This document shows, one piece after another, positions 16,444 through 25,866 of a stretch of DNA of 64,000 nt. The number at the start of each line of letters is the position of its first letter. The first letter of the stretch is position 1. This stretch comes from Hymenobacter crusticola (GTDB lineage Bacteria > Bacteroidota > Bacteroidia > Cytophagales > Hymenobacteraceae), in contig NZ_MTSE01000002.1 of NCBI RefSeq assembly GCF_002154225.1, positions 310,001 through 374,000 of the forward strand. The letters are read 5' to 3'. The notes under the pieces are model-generated. The model saw only the letters and a program-made list of their open reading frames with translations, did no database searches and had not been told where the DNA came from. The position numbers were made by a program, and so were the translations under genes.

Positions 16444-19400
16444 CTATTTCACAGCTGTCGACAGCTTAGGAGCTTCGGCGTCGGAGATAGTAGTGCTAGC
16501 CGTAGTGCCCCGCTCGCGAGCCTCCTTGCGACCGTAGGTGTCGAGGATGATCGGTGTAGCGATAAACAGCGACGAGTACGTACCGAAGATGATACCGATG
16601 ATCATCGAGAACGAGAACGAACGCAACGTCTCACCCCCGAAGATGTAAAGCACGAGCACGACCAAGAATACCGTAGTGAACGTAATCATGGTGCGTGAGA
16701 AAGTGCTGTTCAACGCTGGGTTCACCACTTGGGCGAAGGTTAGGTTGGGGTTCTCACGTAGGTACTCCCGGATACGGTCGTAAATAACCACCGTGTCGTT
16801 CATCGACAGACCGATAACGGTCAGCACGGCTGCCACGAATACCTGGTCCATTTCGTAGTTCAAACCGAACAGACGCGCAATCGGGAAAGCTGCAATAACG
16901 AGCAATGCATCGTGGAACAGCGCAATAACGGCCGCCATCGAATACTGCCACTTCTCAAAGCGGAACAACACGTACACGAAGATGCCGAGCAGGGTGAGAC
17001 CTAGGCTCAACACCGACGTCTTCTTGATGTCGTCGGCAATGGTAGCGCCTACTTTCGAAGTACTACGAATCTGCGGGTTGTCGGCACCATACTGTTTCAG
17101 GCCCGTTAGCAAGGCTTGTTCAACCTGCTTGTCACCGGCTACGCTCTCATCCTCGGCTAGATAGCCAGTAGTGATACGCAGACGATTGTCGGCACCGAAA
17201 GTCTTTACTTCCGTACCAGCACCTTTAAAGTCGTCGGCCAAGGCTTCGCGTACATCAGAGGCTACTTCTGCTTTGTTGAAGTCGACTACGTAACTACGAC
17301 CACCGCGGAAGTCTACACCTAGGTTCGGTCCACCTTGCACGGCCATCAGCACGAAGCCTAGTACAATAACAACCGCTGAGAAGATGTAAGCAATCTTACG
17401 CTTGCCTACGATATCGAAGTTCAGGTTCTGGAACAAGCCGCGCGAAAGTGGCGTGCTGAATGAGATGCTCGTTGTTTCCTTGCCTTTCGTGAGCCACTCA
17501 ATGATGAGACGCGACACGTACACGGCCGATAGGAAGGAGGTCAGCACACCGATGCCGAGGGTAATGGCAAAGCTTTGTACCGGACCCGTGCCGAAGAAAC
17601 CTAGGATAACAGCGATGAGCATCGTTGTCACGTTGGAGTCGAAGATAGCCGTGAAAGCACGAGCATAACCTTTGTTGATAGCATCATGCACGCTCAACCC
17701 GTGGTTTAGTTCTTCCCGAATACGCTCGAAGATCAACACGTTGGCATCCACTGACATACCGATGGTGAGTACCATGCCAGCAATACCGGGCAGCGTGAGG
17801 GCCGTACCAAACTGAGCGAGTACGCCCAAAATCAAGAACATGTTGAAGAGCAGCGCCACGTCAGCTACCAGACCAGCTTTGCCGTAGTACAACGCCATGA
17901 AGATCATGATGATAACCAGGCCAGCCAATGACGAATATAAGCCTTGGTTGATGGCTTCCTGACCGAGCGATGGACCTACTACCGCTTCTTCCACGATGCG
18001 CGTAGGAGCGGGTAGCTTGCCTGCCTTCAGGACGTTGGCTAGGTCTTGCGCTTCTTCAATGGAGAAGTTACCCGAAATGCTAGAGTTGCCGCCAGCAATT
18101 TCCGACTGCACTACTGGCGCCGAATACACGTTGTCGTCGAGCACGATGGCTACCTGACGGCCAATGTTAGCGCCCGTGAGTTTCTGCCACTTGCGGCCAC
18201 CTGTGGGGTTCATCTGCATCGATACCTCAGGGCGACCACCTTGGTCGTAGTCCTGACGAGCATCGCTGACAACTTCGCCACCCATGGGAGCTACACCTTC
18301 GCGGCTCTTGCGAATAGCATAAAGCTCTAGATATTCTTGGCCATCGATTGCCTTTGGCTTCACGTCCCACAGGAACGTTAGGTTGGGGGGCAGTACTGCG
18401 CGTGCTTCTTGGCTAGCCATCAAAGCATTCACGCGAGCCGTGTCGCGCACGTTGGCACCTAGGGTGCCAGGCATGGTGAACAAACGAGCCAACGGGCTAC
18501 CTTGCTTTGCAGCAGCGGCAGTAGCTTTATTGGCTGTGTCTGTAACGCTCTTCTTTTTAGCGAGCTGGCTAGCTAGCGAAGTAGAGTCGCCAGCAGCGGC
18601 GGCAGTGGTAGCTTTAGTAGTATCGGTCGCCGTAGTAGCGGTTGCTCCGGTAGTGGTAGTTTTCTCGGAAGCTTCTTTGGCCGTCAAGGCCTGATCGAGC
18701 TGCGCTAGGAAGGGGCCAAACTCATCTTGGCGCCATACTTCCCAGAACTCTAGTTTCGCCTGGCCTTGGAGAAGCTTGCGTACACGGTCGGGGTTATCAA
18801 CACCGGGCAATTCGATCTGGATACGACCGGTGCCTTTCACGCGCTGAATGTTGGGCTGGTTTACGCCGAACTTGTCAACGCGCGTGCGGAGGATGTTGAA
18901 AGAGCGGTCGATAGCTTCTTCTACTTCCTTATCAATGGCGCCGATTACTTTATCGTTCGACGAGTTGATGTCGATGCCACGGCTCTTGTTAGTCGTGTTT
19001 GCGAAGATGCGAGCTAGCTTGCCATCGGGCGAAGTCGAGCGGTAAGCTTGCGCGAACAGTGCCGTGAAAGGCGTCGAAGGATTTGTTTTTTGTGACTCTT
19101 GAGCCCGAGTCAACGCGGTATTGAATGCCGGATCTTTCGAGTTGCCCGACATAGCACGTACGATTTCCACCGGCGAAACTTCCAGCGTTACGTGCATGCC
19201 ACCTTTTAGGTCTAGCCCTAGGCCTAGCTCACTCTGACGCACGTCGCGGTAGGTATAAGACCCAAACACGGGTGCCCGCCATACCGAATCCAAATAATGT
19301 TGGCGCAGCCGCTCGTCGAGCTTGCCGTTGCGGGTACCGTATACCACGGCCTTCTGCTGCACCCCCCGCGACACGAAGGTGAAGGTGAGGAAATAGATGC

Positions 19401-19452
19401 ACAACACCGACACAATGAGGGTGAGGGCAATAATGAGTCCTTTATTACGCAT
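16444..19452 (-). CDS. secDF: protein translocase subunit SecDF (fused)
   Basis: The 1002-residue protein joins SecD and SecF, as is usual in Bacteroidota. It uses the proton gradient to help release and pull exported proteins on the periplasmic side of SecYEG. Visible landmarks are the N-terminal helix, LGLGLDLKGGMHVTLEV, the first periplasmic domain with INLPG-like IQIELPGVDNPDRVRKLL, the first transmembrane bundle with GMSVDANVLIFERIREEL, and in the SecF half LGVDFRGGRSYVVDF and SMNDTVVIYDRIREYL. A Thr/Ala-rich low-complexity insert lies at about residues 258-305. It is a single gene ending at a strong terminator. Confidence 0.97.
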   Translation of the reverse strand: MRNKGLIIALTLIVSVLCIYFLTFTFVSRGVQQKAVVYGTRNGKLDERLRQHYLDSVWRAPVFGSYTYRDVRQSELGLGLDLKGGMHVTLEVSPVEIVRAMSGNSKDPAFNTALTRAQESQKTNPSTPFTALFAQAYRSTSPDGKLARIFANTTNKSRGIDINSSNDKVIGAIDKEVEEAIDRSFNILRTRVDKFGVNQPNIQRVKGTGRIQIELPGVDNPDRVRKLLQGQAKLEFWEVWRQDEFGPFLAQLDQALTAKEASEKTTTTGATATTATDTTKATTAAAAGDSTSLASQLAKKKSVTDTANKATAAAAKQGSPLARLFTMPGTLGANVRDTARVNALMASQEARAVLPPNLTFLWDVKPKAIDGQEYLELYAIRKSREGVAPMGGEVVSDARQDYDQGGRPEVSMQMNPTGGRKWQKLTGANIGRQVAIVLDDNVYSAPVVQSEIAGGNSSISGNFSIEEAQDLANVLKAGKLPAPTRIVEEAVVGPSLGQEAINQGLYSSLAGLVIIMIFMALYYGKAGLVADVALLFNMFLILGVLAQFGTALTLPGIAGMVLTIGMSVDANVLIFERIREELNHGLSVHDAINKGYARAFTAIFDSNVTTMLIAVILGFFGTGPVQSFAITLGIGVLTSFLSAVYVSRLIIEWLTKGKETTSISFSTPLSRGLFQNLNFDIVGKRKIAYIFSAVVIVLGFVLMAVQGGPNLGVDFRGGRSYVVDFNKAEVASDVREALADDFKGAGTEVKTFGADNRLRITTGYLAEDESVAGDKQVEQALLTGLKQYGADNPQIRSTSKVGATIADDIKKTSVLSLGLTLLGIFVYVLFRFEKWQYSMAAVIALFHDALLVIAAFPIARLFGLNYEMDQVFVAAVLTVIGLSMNDTVVIYDRIREYLRENPNLTFAQVVNPALNSTFSRTMITFTTVFLVVLVLYIFGGETLRSFSFSMIIGIIFGTYSSLFIATPIILDTYGRKEARERGTTASTTISDAEAPKLSTAVK

Positions 19453-19615
19453 TTAATTGATAAGTTTTTTGATGTGCTGATCGGGTGATTTGCCGGTGTG
19501 TTTACTTCGTATAGGCTAGCTTTAAAGATCTCAGAACCTGCTACAAATCAGGAAATCCGTGAACAGCTATTCCAGGAAAAATAGCTCACTAGCCCACAAA
19601 AAATGTGCAAATCAG

Positions 19616-19981
19616 CTACGGGGCGTGCGGCGATAAGGCCGCCAAGAGCAAACGGACGCGGAATAAATCCGGGACGGCGCAGGGCCTAGGGCGCGGCGCC
19701 GTGTACTGGCTCATCAGCCGCAAACCTAGCAGCGGCTCAGCTGCGGGCAGCCACGCATCGGCGGCTGGCACGAGCCACGGGCCTAGAGAGGCCGTGGCTT
19801 CAAAGGTTACTTTCTGCTTGACAACCGTGGCCTTGGCGGTGGCGCCTACGCGCGCTGTCTTCCCAACCGGTACCCGCAACGTGGCAACCGCTTGGTGGTT
19901 TAGCGAGAGCACAAACAGCAACGTGGCTGTGAGCAACGCAAAACGCAAACGAGGCAAAACGGGAGGGATAAATAGCCGCAT
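19616..19981 (-). CDS. hypothetical secreted or membrane-anchored small protein
   Basis: From the ATG at 19981 this is 121 residues, with a basic N-terminus and a hydrophobic stretch (FALLTATLLFVLSL) ending AVATLR, as in a signal peptide. The remainder includes EPLLGLRLMSQYTAPRPRP and ends RVRLLLAALSPHAP. I do not recognise a named family. A rightward frame of 147 codons (19605-20048) covers the same bases, but its translation is rich in Arg, Thr and Ser without order, so the leftward frame is preferred. It lies between secDF and udk, both leftward, about 160 bases upstream of secDF. Confidence is moderate. Confidence 0.45.
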   Translation of the reverse strand: MRLFIPPVLPRLRFALLTATLLFVLSLNHQAVATLRVPVGKTARVGATAKATVVKQKVTFEATASLGPWLVPAADAWLPAAEPLLGLRLMSQYTAPRPRPCAVPDLFRVRLLLAALSPHAP

Positions 19982-20093
19982 TAGAAAAGCAAGGGCTACA
20001 AAGATAACCAATTACGTCGGGCCAGAAAACAAATTGCCCCTGCTCTAGTTGCCCAACTCTACATATTAATAGGAGTAGGCCCTAAGCAAATGC

Positions 20094-20123
20094 AAAAGGG
20101 CCACTCTAAATGAATGGCCCTTT
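20094..20123 (-). terminator. terminator after udk
   Basis: AAAGGGCCA and TGGCCCTTT form a perfect 9-bp stem about 50 bases downstream of the udk stop on the minus strand. Confidence 0.75.
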
Positions 20124-20172
20124 CAAAACGAGGTCCAAGCCCTACCCTAGGTATCTAGTGGCGGCCGGTAGC

Positions 20173-20811
20173 CTACTCTGCAGCCTGCTTGCTAGCCGTT
20201 ACTTTGCTTCGCAAGAAGGAAACCAACACCTCTAGGCCCCGGTCGAAGTGGTGATTATTCGGGATAATGATGTCGGCATCGTGCTTGAACGGCTTGATGT
20301 ACTTCTCGTACGTGGGGGCTACGTGGTTGGTGTAGCGATACAGCACGTCCTCCAGATCGTAGCCGCGCTCATCCCGGTCGCGCACAATGCGTCGTTGCAG
20401 CTTCACATGCTCGCGGGCGTCGATATATACTTTCAAGTCGAGGAGCTTGGCTACCTCTTCGAAGTAGAAAACGAAAATGCCCTCCACCACCACAATGGGC
20501 GCTGGTAGAAACACAAGGTCCTGCGGCTGGATGTTGGGGTTATTATAGGTGTACTCCTGGCGTCGTACCTCCAAACCCTGACTGATGCGCTGCACGTCGG
20601 CCGCGTAGCTAGCCGAGTCGATAGAAGAGGGTAGGTCAAAGTTCGTTACCCCATTCGAGTCGACTTGTTGGGTCTCACGAGGATGATAATAGTTATCCTG
20701 GGAAATCAGACAGATGTCTTCCGGAGGAAAAGAAGCGAGCAGCCGTCGCAAGAACGTCGTCTTGCCGGAGGCGCTGCCGCCCGTGATACCGACGATGAAA
20801 GGATGTTGCAT
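20173..20811 (-). CDS. udk: uridine kinase
   Basis: Uridine kinase phosphorylates uridine and cytidine in pyrimidine salvage. The 212-residue protein from the ATG at 20811 has the P-loop GGSASGKT near its N-terminus, QDNYYHPRE, the FDLPSSID segment, and a lid region RRIVRDRDERGYD, all typical of the family. The frame continues upstream to 20862, but a TAAATTTG promoter box on the minus strand at 20851-20858 lies inside that extension, which supports the shorter form. The gene is monocistronic with its own terminator and lies 66 bases before rdgB in map order. Confidence 0.95.
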   Translation of the reverse strand: MQHPFIVGITGGSASGKTTFLRRLLASFPPEDICLISQDNYYHPRETQQVDSNGVTNFDLPSSIDSASYAADVQRISQGLEVRRQEYTYNNPNIQPQDLVFLPAPIVVVEGIFVFYFEEVAKLLDLKVYIDAREHVKLQRRIVRDRDERGYDLEDVLYRYTNHVAPTYEKYIKPFKHDADIIIPNNHHFDRGLEVLVSFLRSKVTASKQAAE

Positions 20812-20850
20812 GGAGTAAGAATGCAGCCCGTACCGGCGGGGCCAACCGTG

Positions 20851-20858
20851 CAAATTTA
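20851..20858 (-). promoter_or_regulatory. candidate -7 box of udk
   Basis: CAAATTTA on the plus strand reads TAAATTTG on the minus strand, an exact TAnnTTTG match 39 bases upstream of the chosen udk start. Confidence 0.5.
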
Positions 20859-20927
20859 GCAAATTAGGCCTGTTAAGGGGCGAAGAAATTATCCTCGCCT
20901 TTTCCTGCCGTTGGAAAGTAGTACCTA

Positions 20928-21509
20928 TTACCCTAGCTTTTGCAAAAAAGCAACGAGTTGTTCCACGGCGCGCGACCGGTGGCTCATGGTATTTTTCTGC
21001 GCCAGGCTCATTTCGGCAAACGTTTGGGTGTGGCCTGAAGGGCGGAAAACCGGATCATAGCCAAAGCCTTCGTGGCCATGTACTTCTTCCGTAATGCTGC
21101 CGTCTACGGCGCCCGCAAACTCGTGGTACTCGCCACTGGGCAAGAACAGCGCAACGACGGTGCGAAACTGTGCACTACGGTCAGTGGCACCTTGCAACTC
21201 GCGCAGCAGCTTCTCCACGTTATCAGCGGCACTACGCTGCGGACCAGCGTACCGGGCCGAGTAGACGCCGGGCGCGCCATTAAGCGCGGCTACCTCTAGC
21301 CCCGTATCATCAGCAAAGCACGGAATGCCGTAGTGTTCCCACACGTACTCGGCTTTTTGCCGGGCGTTGCCAGCAAGCGTTTCCTGGGTCTCGGGCAGTT
21401 CTTCGTGGCAGCCGATTTCCTGTAAGCTCAGGAGCTCGATGGACGCTGGCAGCAGCGGGCGCACTTCAGCTAGCTTGTGCTCGTTATTCGTGGCGAAACA
21501 AAGGCGCAT
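20928..21509 (-). CDS. rdgB: XTP/dITP diphosphatase (RdgB/HAM1)
   Basis: RdgB hydrolyses non-canonical purine nucleoside triphosphates (dITP, XTP) to monophosphates, keeping them out of DNA. The 193-residue protein begins MRLCFATNNEHKLAEV, the family start. It carries CFADDTGLEVAALNGAPGVYSARY, GHEGFGYDPVF, and the C-terminal MSHRSRAVEQL. It is complete and of normal length. A TACCTTTG box on the minus strand at 21622-21629 may be its promoter, leaving a leader of about 105 bases. Confidence 0.96.
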   Translation of the reverse strand: MRLCFATNNEHKLAEVRPLLPASIELLSLQEIGCHEELPETQETLAGNARQKAEYVWEHYGIPCFADDTGLEVAALNGAPGVYSARYAGPQRSAADNVEKLLRELQGATDRSAQFRTVVALFLPSGEYHEFAGAVDGSITEEVHGHEGFGYDPVFRPSGHTQTFAEMSLAQKNTMSHRSRAVEQLVAFLQKLG

Positions 21510-21621
21510 AGTAAAGGTGAGTAAAGGATGGCTAATGAGTTGTGGCAGAAATCAAAGCTGAGATACTAGCTCAACGGCTCGTGCTAGCTGAGCCAAACAG
21601 GCGTCGGCAGGCTAGGTGGCA

Positions 21622-21629
21622 CAAAGGTA
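21622..21629 (-). promoter_or_regulatory. candidate -7 box of rdgB
   Basis: CAAAGGTA on the plus strand reads TACCTTTG on the minus strand, an exact TAnnTTTG match. Confidence 0.45.
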
Positions 21630-21721
21630 CTAGCCGACCGATTCAACCCTAGGGCGCCCTGCCTAGTGGAAGCTAGGTAGAAAAGAAGATGCGCTTATTT
21701 TTAATTTTCGAGGCTAACATG

Positions 21722-21729
21722 TACTTTTG
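21722..21729 (+). promoter_or_regulatory. candidate -7 box of rpmE2
   Basis: TACTTTTG is an exact TAnnTTTG match 52 bases before the rpmE2 ATG, preceded by a T-rich stretch where a -33 element would lie. Confidence 0.55.
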
Positions 21730-21781
21730 CAGTCCCTTCCGCAAAATCGGCAGGCACCGAAGGTAAAAACGGCATCAGACC

Positions 21782-22027
21782 ATGAAAAAAGACATCCATC
21801 CCCAGTATCGCGAAGTCGTGTTTCAGGACACTTCGAGCGATTTCAAATTCGTAACCCGCTCGACGATGTCCTCTAACGAGACCATCACGATGGAGGACGG
21901 CAAGACGTATCCTGTTATCAAGCTTGAAGTTAGCAGCGCGTCGCACCCTTTCTACACCGGTAAAAACGTGTTCATCGACACGGCTGGCCGCGTAGAGAAG
22001 TTCATGAACCGTTACAAGAAGAAGTAA
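21782..22027 (+). CDS. rpmE2: 50S ribosomal protein L31, type B
   Basis: The 81-residue protein begins [16 protein letters not shown], the usual start of L31, and ends [28 protein letters not shown] in pieces that match the type B form. The zinc-binding cysteines of the type A (C+) form are absent, which identifies the zinc-free type B protein. It is a component of the large ribosomal subunit. It has its own probable promoter and a strong terminator, so it is monocistronic. Confidence 0.96.
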   Translation: MKKDIHPQYREVVFQDTSSDFKFVTRSTMSSNETITMEDGKTYPVIKLEVSSASHPFYTGKNVFIDTAGRVEKFMNRYKKK

Positions 22028-22072
22028 TTGTAATGTTATAAGCTAGTAGCCACAAGCTGCCAGCTGCTTCTT

Positions 22073-22109
22073 AAAACTCCCATTGGTATAGCCGGTGGGA
22101 GTTTTTTTG
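22073..22109 (+). terminator. terminator after rpmE2
   Basis: AAAACTCCCA and TGGGAGTTTT form a 10-bp stem followed by a T-rich run. Confidence 0.85.
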
Positions 22110-22114
22110 TTTTC

Positions 22115-22122
22115 TACTTTTG
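22115..22122 (+). promoter_or_regulatory. candidate -7 box of the GlmU-like gene
   Basis: TACTTTTG is an exact TAnnTTTG match 84 bases upstream of the start codon and just after the rpmE2 terminator. Confidence 0.4.
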
Positions 22123-22205
22123 GCCTAGGCTAATCGGCCTAGCTCTCTTAATCTTTCCGGTATATTCTACGGCAAGCCTTGTAGCTTGCAACTTGAATCC
22201 CTTGT

Positions 22206-23420
22206 ATGATGCACGTTTTATTGTTTGATGATCCTGCTATTCGGCCGCATTTGCTGCCTTTTACCTTTACCCGCCCCGTGGCGGCGCTTCGTTGCGGCAT
22301 CCTGACCATTGCTGAAAAGTGGCAGCAGCGCCTAGGAACCACCGTTGGTTACCTTACAGAGGGGTACCTGCAACCCAAATTCCCAACAGGCCCAATTGAT
22401 GGTCCTGCCTTGGTGATCAATGGTGCCATTTGCCCCGACGATTTGCTAACGCGGCAAGTGCAAGCATTGCAACCCGGCGAAGCCCTGATGGATGCTGAGC
22501 TGCTAGTGGCCGCTCACCTGCCTGACGCCACTGCGGTAGCCGAACTCATCCAAAATGGCTTTGCCGTTACAAAGCAAGTAGCCGAGCCAGTGTTGGCCAT
22601 TCGCCAGGTATGGCAGTTATTTCTGCACAACGGCGCCGAAATCCGCCGAGACTTTGAGCTGATTACGCATGGCCGGGAGTCGCAGCCGGTGAATGACGTG
22701 CATACTATCGTGTACGGGTCAGAAAATATTTTTATTGAGGAAGGTGTCCGAATTCGAGCAGCTATCCTGAACGCCGAGAACGGTCCCATCTACTTAGGCA
22801 AAAATAGCGAGGTGCACGAAGGGGCTATCTTGCGCGGACCGATGGCGCTCGGCGAAGGCGCACATATCAACGCGGGTGCAAAGATGCGCGGCGACAATAC
22901 TGTAGGGCCCCACTGTAAAATTGGTGGGGAAGTCGCCAACACCATTTTCTTTGGCTTCTCCAACAAAGGCCACGAGGGGTACCTCGGTAATTCCGTCATT
23001 GGCGAGTGGTGCAACCTAGGTGCCGATACAAACTCATCGAACCTGAAGAACAACTATGCGCCGGTCAAGATCTGGAGTCACACAGCGAAACGGTTCGTGA
23101 ATACGGGGTTACAGTTCTGCGGTCTCATGATGGGCGACCACAGCAAATGCGGCATCAACACGATGTTCAACACCGGTACGGTGGTAGGCGTGGCCGCAAA
23201 TATCTTCGGGGCGGGCTTTCCGCGCACATTCATTCCATCGTTCAGCTGGGGCGGTGCGGCCGGTTTCGAAACCTTCAAGCTGCCGAAAGTAGGGGAGATG
23301 GTGGAGCGTGTTATGTCGCGCCGGCGCCTAGCTTACGATGCCACAGAGCAGGCTATTATGACGCATATCTTCGAGGAAACGAAGGAAGAGCGGGTGTGGG
23401 AGAAATCAATTAATAGTTAA
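22206..23420 (+). CDS. GlmU family nucleotidyltransferase/acyltransferase
   Basis: The 404-residue protein is the alternative GlmU-type enzyme found in Bacteroidota. An N-terminal nucleotidyltransferase-like half starts MHVLLFDDPAIRPHLLPFTFTRP, with RCGILTIAEKWQ. A C-terminal left-handed beta-helix of hexapeptide repeats spans about residues 185-340 (IYLGKNSEVHEGAILRG, NLGADTNSSNLKNNY). It probably makes UDP-GlcNAc for peptidoglycan and lipopolysaccharide, replacing canonical GlmU; the exact reaction is inferred from the family. Met1 and Met2 are adjacent, so the start could be 22206 or 22209. A very long hairpin follows it directly. Confidence 0.88.
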   Translation: MMHVLLFDDPAIRPHLLPFTFTRPVAALRCGILTIAEKWQQRLGTTVGYLTEGYLQPKFPTGPIDGPALVINGAICPDDLLTRQVQALQPGEALMDAELLVAAHLPDATAVAELIQNGFAVTKQVAEPVLAIRQVWQLFLHNGAEIRRDFELITHGRESQPVNDVHTIVYGSENIFIEEGVRIRAAILNAENGPIYLGKNSEVHEGAILRGPMALGEGAHINAGAKMRGDNTVGPHCKIGGEVANTIFFGFSNKGHEGYLGNSVIGEWCNLGADTNSSNLKNNYAPVKIWSHTAKRFVNTGLQFCGLMMGDHSKCGINTMFNTGTVVGVAANIFGAGFPRTFIPSFSWGGAAGFETFKLPKVGEMVERVMSRRRLAYDATEQAIMTHIFEETKEERVWEKSINS

Positions 23421-23482
23421 CAATGAGCCATGCACAAGGAGCAAGTAGTACTAAAAACTTGCTCCTTGTGCATGGCTCATTG
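23421..23482. terminator. 26-bp perfect hairpin between the GlmU-like gene and holB
   Basis: Arms 23421-23446 and 23457-23482 are exact reverse complements around a 10-base loop. The stem starts at the base after the GlmU-like stop codon. No T-run follows, and the next gene starts 14 bases later in the same direction. It might stabilise the upstream mRNA or limit read-through into holB. Confidence 0.65.
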
Positions 23483-23496
23483 CTCATTGAAGAGCA

Positions 23497-24633
23497 ATGC
23501 GTTTTTCTGAAATACCGGGTCAAGGCAGCGTCAAAAAACTCTTAGCACAATCGGTGCAGCGGCAGCACGTGGCGCACGCGCAACTCTTCCGTGGGGCAGA
23601 AGGCTCGGCTGCTTTGGCCTTGGCCCTAGCGTATGCAGCTTTTTTGAACTGCGAAGCGCGTGGGCTAGAAGCAGAAGATTCGTGCGGGCAGTGTGCTAGC
23701 TGCCAGAAAATTGATAAGCTGATCCATCCTGATCTGAACTTTATTTTGCCCGTCACCACCACCAAGCAGGTGTCGAAGGATGCGGTCAGCAGCAAGTTTG
23801 CGGCGGAATGGCGCAGTTTCGTGCTCGAGAATCCTTATCAAGGGTTGAACGATTGGATGCAACACATCGGCGCCGACAACAAGCAAGGTAGTATCTCAAA
23901 AGAAGAGAGCTTGCAGCTGTTGCGGTTAGTATCGCTGAAAGCATTCGAGGGACAATTCAAGATTGTCATCATTTGGCTGCCCGAGCTGATGCACCCGGCA
24001 GCCGCCAATGCGGTGCTCAAACTGCTGGAAGAACCACCTGCCGCCACCGTTTTCCTACTCGTAAGCTACGCACCCGAGCAGTTGCTGCCTACCATCGTGA
24101 GCCGCGTGCAGCCGGTTGTGGTGCGTGCTTTCGCGGAAAACGAGATAACGGAATATCTGCGCGATCATTACCAAGTGCCGGAAGTGAAAGCGCGTCAGCT
24201 TGCACAAGTCGCCGACGGCAACCTAGGTGCTGCCCTGGCCGCCCGCGAAGCCGCTTCCGACAACGACTACTTCACTTTTTTTGCGGAGTGGATGCGGCAT
24301 TGCTACGGCTACAAAGTAGACAAACTCCTGGCCCAAAGCGACGAGTTTCAGAAGATGGGCCGCGAAAACCAGAAGGAGTTTCTGCAATACGCCCTAGGCT
24401 TACTGCGTAAGGTGCTGCTCTTCGGCATCGACCCGCAATTTGTACCGCATCTGCCCGCAGCAGAGCAGCAATTTATTAATGGCTTCAGCCGGTTCGTGAC
24501 GCTCCGTAACGCCGATCCACTCACCCGCGAAATCAACGATGCCCACTATCACATCGAACGCAATGCCAATCCGCGCATGACGTTCGTGGATACCTCTTTG
24601 CGCGTGGCCAACTACCTGAAAATGGCTTCCTGA
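23497..24633 (+). CDS. holB: DNA polymerase III delta' subunit (clamp loader)
   Basis: The 378-residue protein starts MRFSEIPGQGSVKKLLAQSV and shows the AAA+ clamp-loader features of delta': AHAQLFRGAEGSAALALALA in place of a working Walker A, the zinc-binding CGQCASCQKIDKLIHPDL, PAAANAVLKLLEEPP and the SRVQPVVVR sensor region. The Walker A lacks the usual GK[ST], in line with an ATPase-inactive delta'. It assembles with tau/gamma and delta to load the sliding clamp. The C-terminal half is longer and less conserved, as in other Bacteroidota. It follows the GlmU-like gene after a long hairpin and may be partly co-transcribed. Confidence 0.9.
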   Translation: MRFSEIPGQGSVKKLLAQSVQRQHVAHAQLFRGAEGSAALALALAYAAFLNCEARGLEAEDSCGQCASCQKIDKLIHPDLNFILPVTTTKQVSKDAVSSKFAAEWRSFVLENPYQGLNDWMQHIGADNKQGSISKEESLQLLRLVSLKAFEGQFKIVIIWLPELMHPAAANAVLKLLEEPPAATVFLLVSYAPEQLLPTIVSRVQPVVVRAFAENEITEYLRDHYQVPEVKARQLAQVADGNLGAALAAREAASDNDYFTFFAEWMRHCYGYKVDKLLAQSDEFQKMGRENQKEFLQYALGLLRKVLLFGIDPQFVPHLPAAEQQFINGFSRFVTLRNADPLTREINDAHYHIERNANPRMTFVDTSLRVANYLKMAS

Positions 24634-24719
24634 GCGTTTAAAAGCAGAAAATACGATCTGCTAATTTGCTATAGCTACTGCTAAATGAGCTATAGCTGGC
24701 ACGATCCGGCAGACAATCC

Positions 24720-24727
24720 TAGCTTTG
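24720..24727 (+). promoter_or_regulatory. candidate -7 box of hemC
   Basis: TAGCTTTG is an exact TAnnTTTG match, which would give a leader of about 120 bases before the hemC start. Confidence 0.4.
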
Positions 24728-24854
24728 TGCAGGCACAAGAAACGAAGCTTTCGTGCTTGTTGTATCTGCTAAAACCTAGCTTCGCGAAGCAGAAAAAGAA
24801 GCTAGGCTGTTGGCCGTCGAAGCCTGTTATTAATTGGTAAAGGATACTTGGTAC

Positions 24855-25790
24855 ATGAAGAATATTCGCATTGGCACCCGTGGCAGCCGACTGGCTTTGT
24901 GGCAGGCAAATCACGTAGCGGCTTGTTTGGAGCGTGAGCAATACACAACCGAAATCGTCATCATCACGACCACCGGTGACATGGTGCTCGACCGCTCGCT
25001 GGCGAAGATCGGCTCCAAGGGCGTTTTCACCATTGAGTTGGAAGAAAGCCTGCGCTCGGGGCACATTGATATTGCCGTGCACAGCGCCAAAGACGTGCAA
25101 AGCTCCATTCCGCAGGATTTGGAGTTGCTCGCCTTCATGGAGCGCGAGGTTGTGAACGATGTGTTGGTTAGCTACGACCCCGACTTTTCGCTCGACAAGC
25201 CGGGCATCGTGCTAGGGACCAGCAGCACGCGTCGGCGGGCTATGTTGCAGCGCTACTACCCGGCTGCTACAACGGCCGAAGCGCGTGGCAACCTGCAAAC
25301 GCGTCTGCGCAAGTTAGAGGAAGGCCAGTACGATGCGCTGGTACTCGCCTACGCCGGCGTACACCGCATGGAATACGACGCACTGATCCGCTACATGCTG
25401 CCCGAAACGAAATTTGTGCCGGCCACTGGGCAAGGCAGCGTTGCTATTGAGTGTGTCCGCAGCTTGGAGCCAGCGCTAAAAGCTAGCCTCCAGCGCATCC
25501 TCGACCACCCCACTACCCATTTGTGCGTGCAAACCGAGCGGGCCTTCTTACGCACGATGGAAGGCGGCTGTAGCATTCCTTCTTTCGCTCTAGCTACTTA
25601 CAACGATGCTGTGCTGCAATTGCATGGTGGCCTTATTAGTTTGGATGGTGAGGAGTACGTGGAAGAAATACAAGCCACGACCGACCTCTCGCAGATAGAG
25701 GCTCTCGGCGTACGGGTAGCCGAAGCTGTGTTGCAGCGAGGGGGGCGCCAGATTCTCGACGAAATCCGCAGCCACCGGACTGAAGCCTAG
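24855..25790 (+). CDS. hemC: hydroxymethylbilane synthase
   Basis: HemC joins four porphobilinogen units into hydroxymethylbilane on the path to haem and cobalamin, using a dipyrromethane cofactor. From the ATG at 24855 the protein is 311 residues and starts MKNIRIGTRGSRLALWQA, the family N-terminus; the TTG at 24834 would add seven unrelated residues. Visible signatures are HSAKDVQSSIP, GTSSTRRRAMLQRYYP, ARGNLQTRLRKL and the cofactor-attaching cysteine in MEGGCSIPSFA. It is complete and of normal length. No other tetrapyrrole gene is in the window. Confidence 0.96.
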   Translation: MKNIRIGTRGSRLALWQANHVAACLEREQYTTEIVIITTTGDMVLDRSLAKIGSKGVFTIELEESLRSGHIDIAVHSAKDVQSSIPQDLELLAFMEREVVNDVLVSYDPDFSLDKPGIVLGTSSTRRRAMLQRYYPAATTAEARGNLQTRLRKLEEGQYDALVLAYAGVHRMEYDALIRYMLPETKFVPATGQGSVAIECVRSLEPALKASLQRILDHPTTHLCVQTERAFLRTMEGGCSIPSFALATYNDAVLQLHGGLISLDGEEYVEEIQATTDLSQIEALGVRVAEAVLQRGGRQILDEIRSHRTEA

Positions 25791-25866
25791 GTCGTCGTTA
25801 GCTAGCTCCCAAATTCATTTTGCCCGCTTACTTTCGCGCTTTCTTGTTATCAATCTATTCTCCGAA

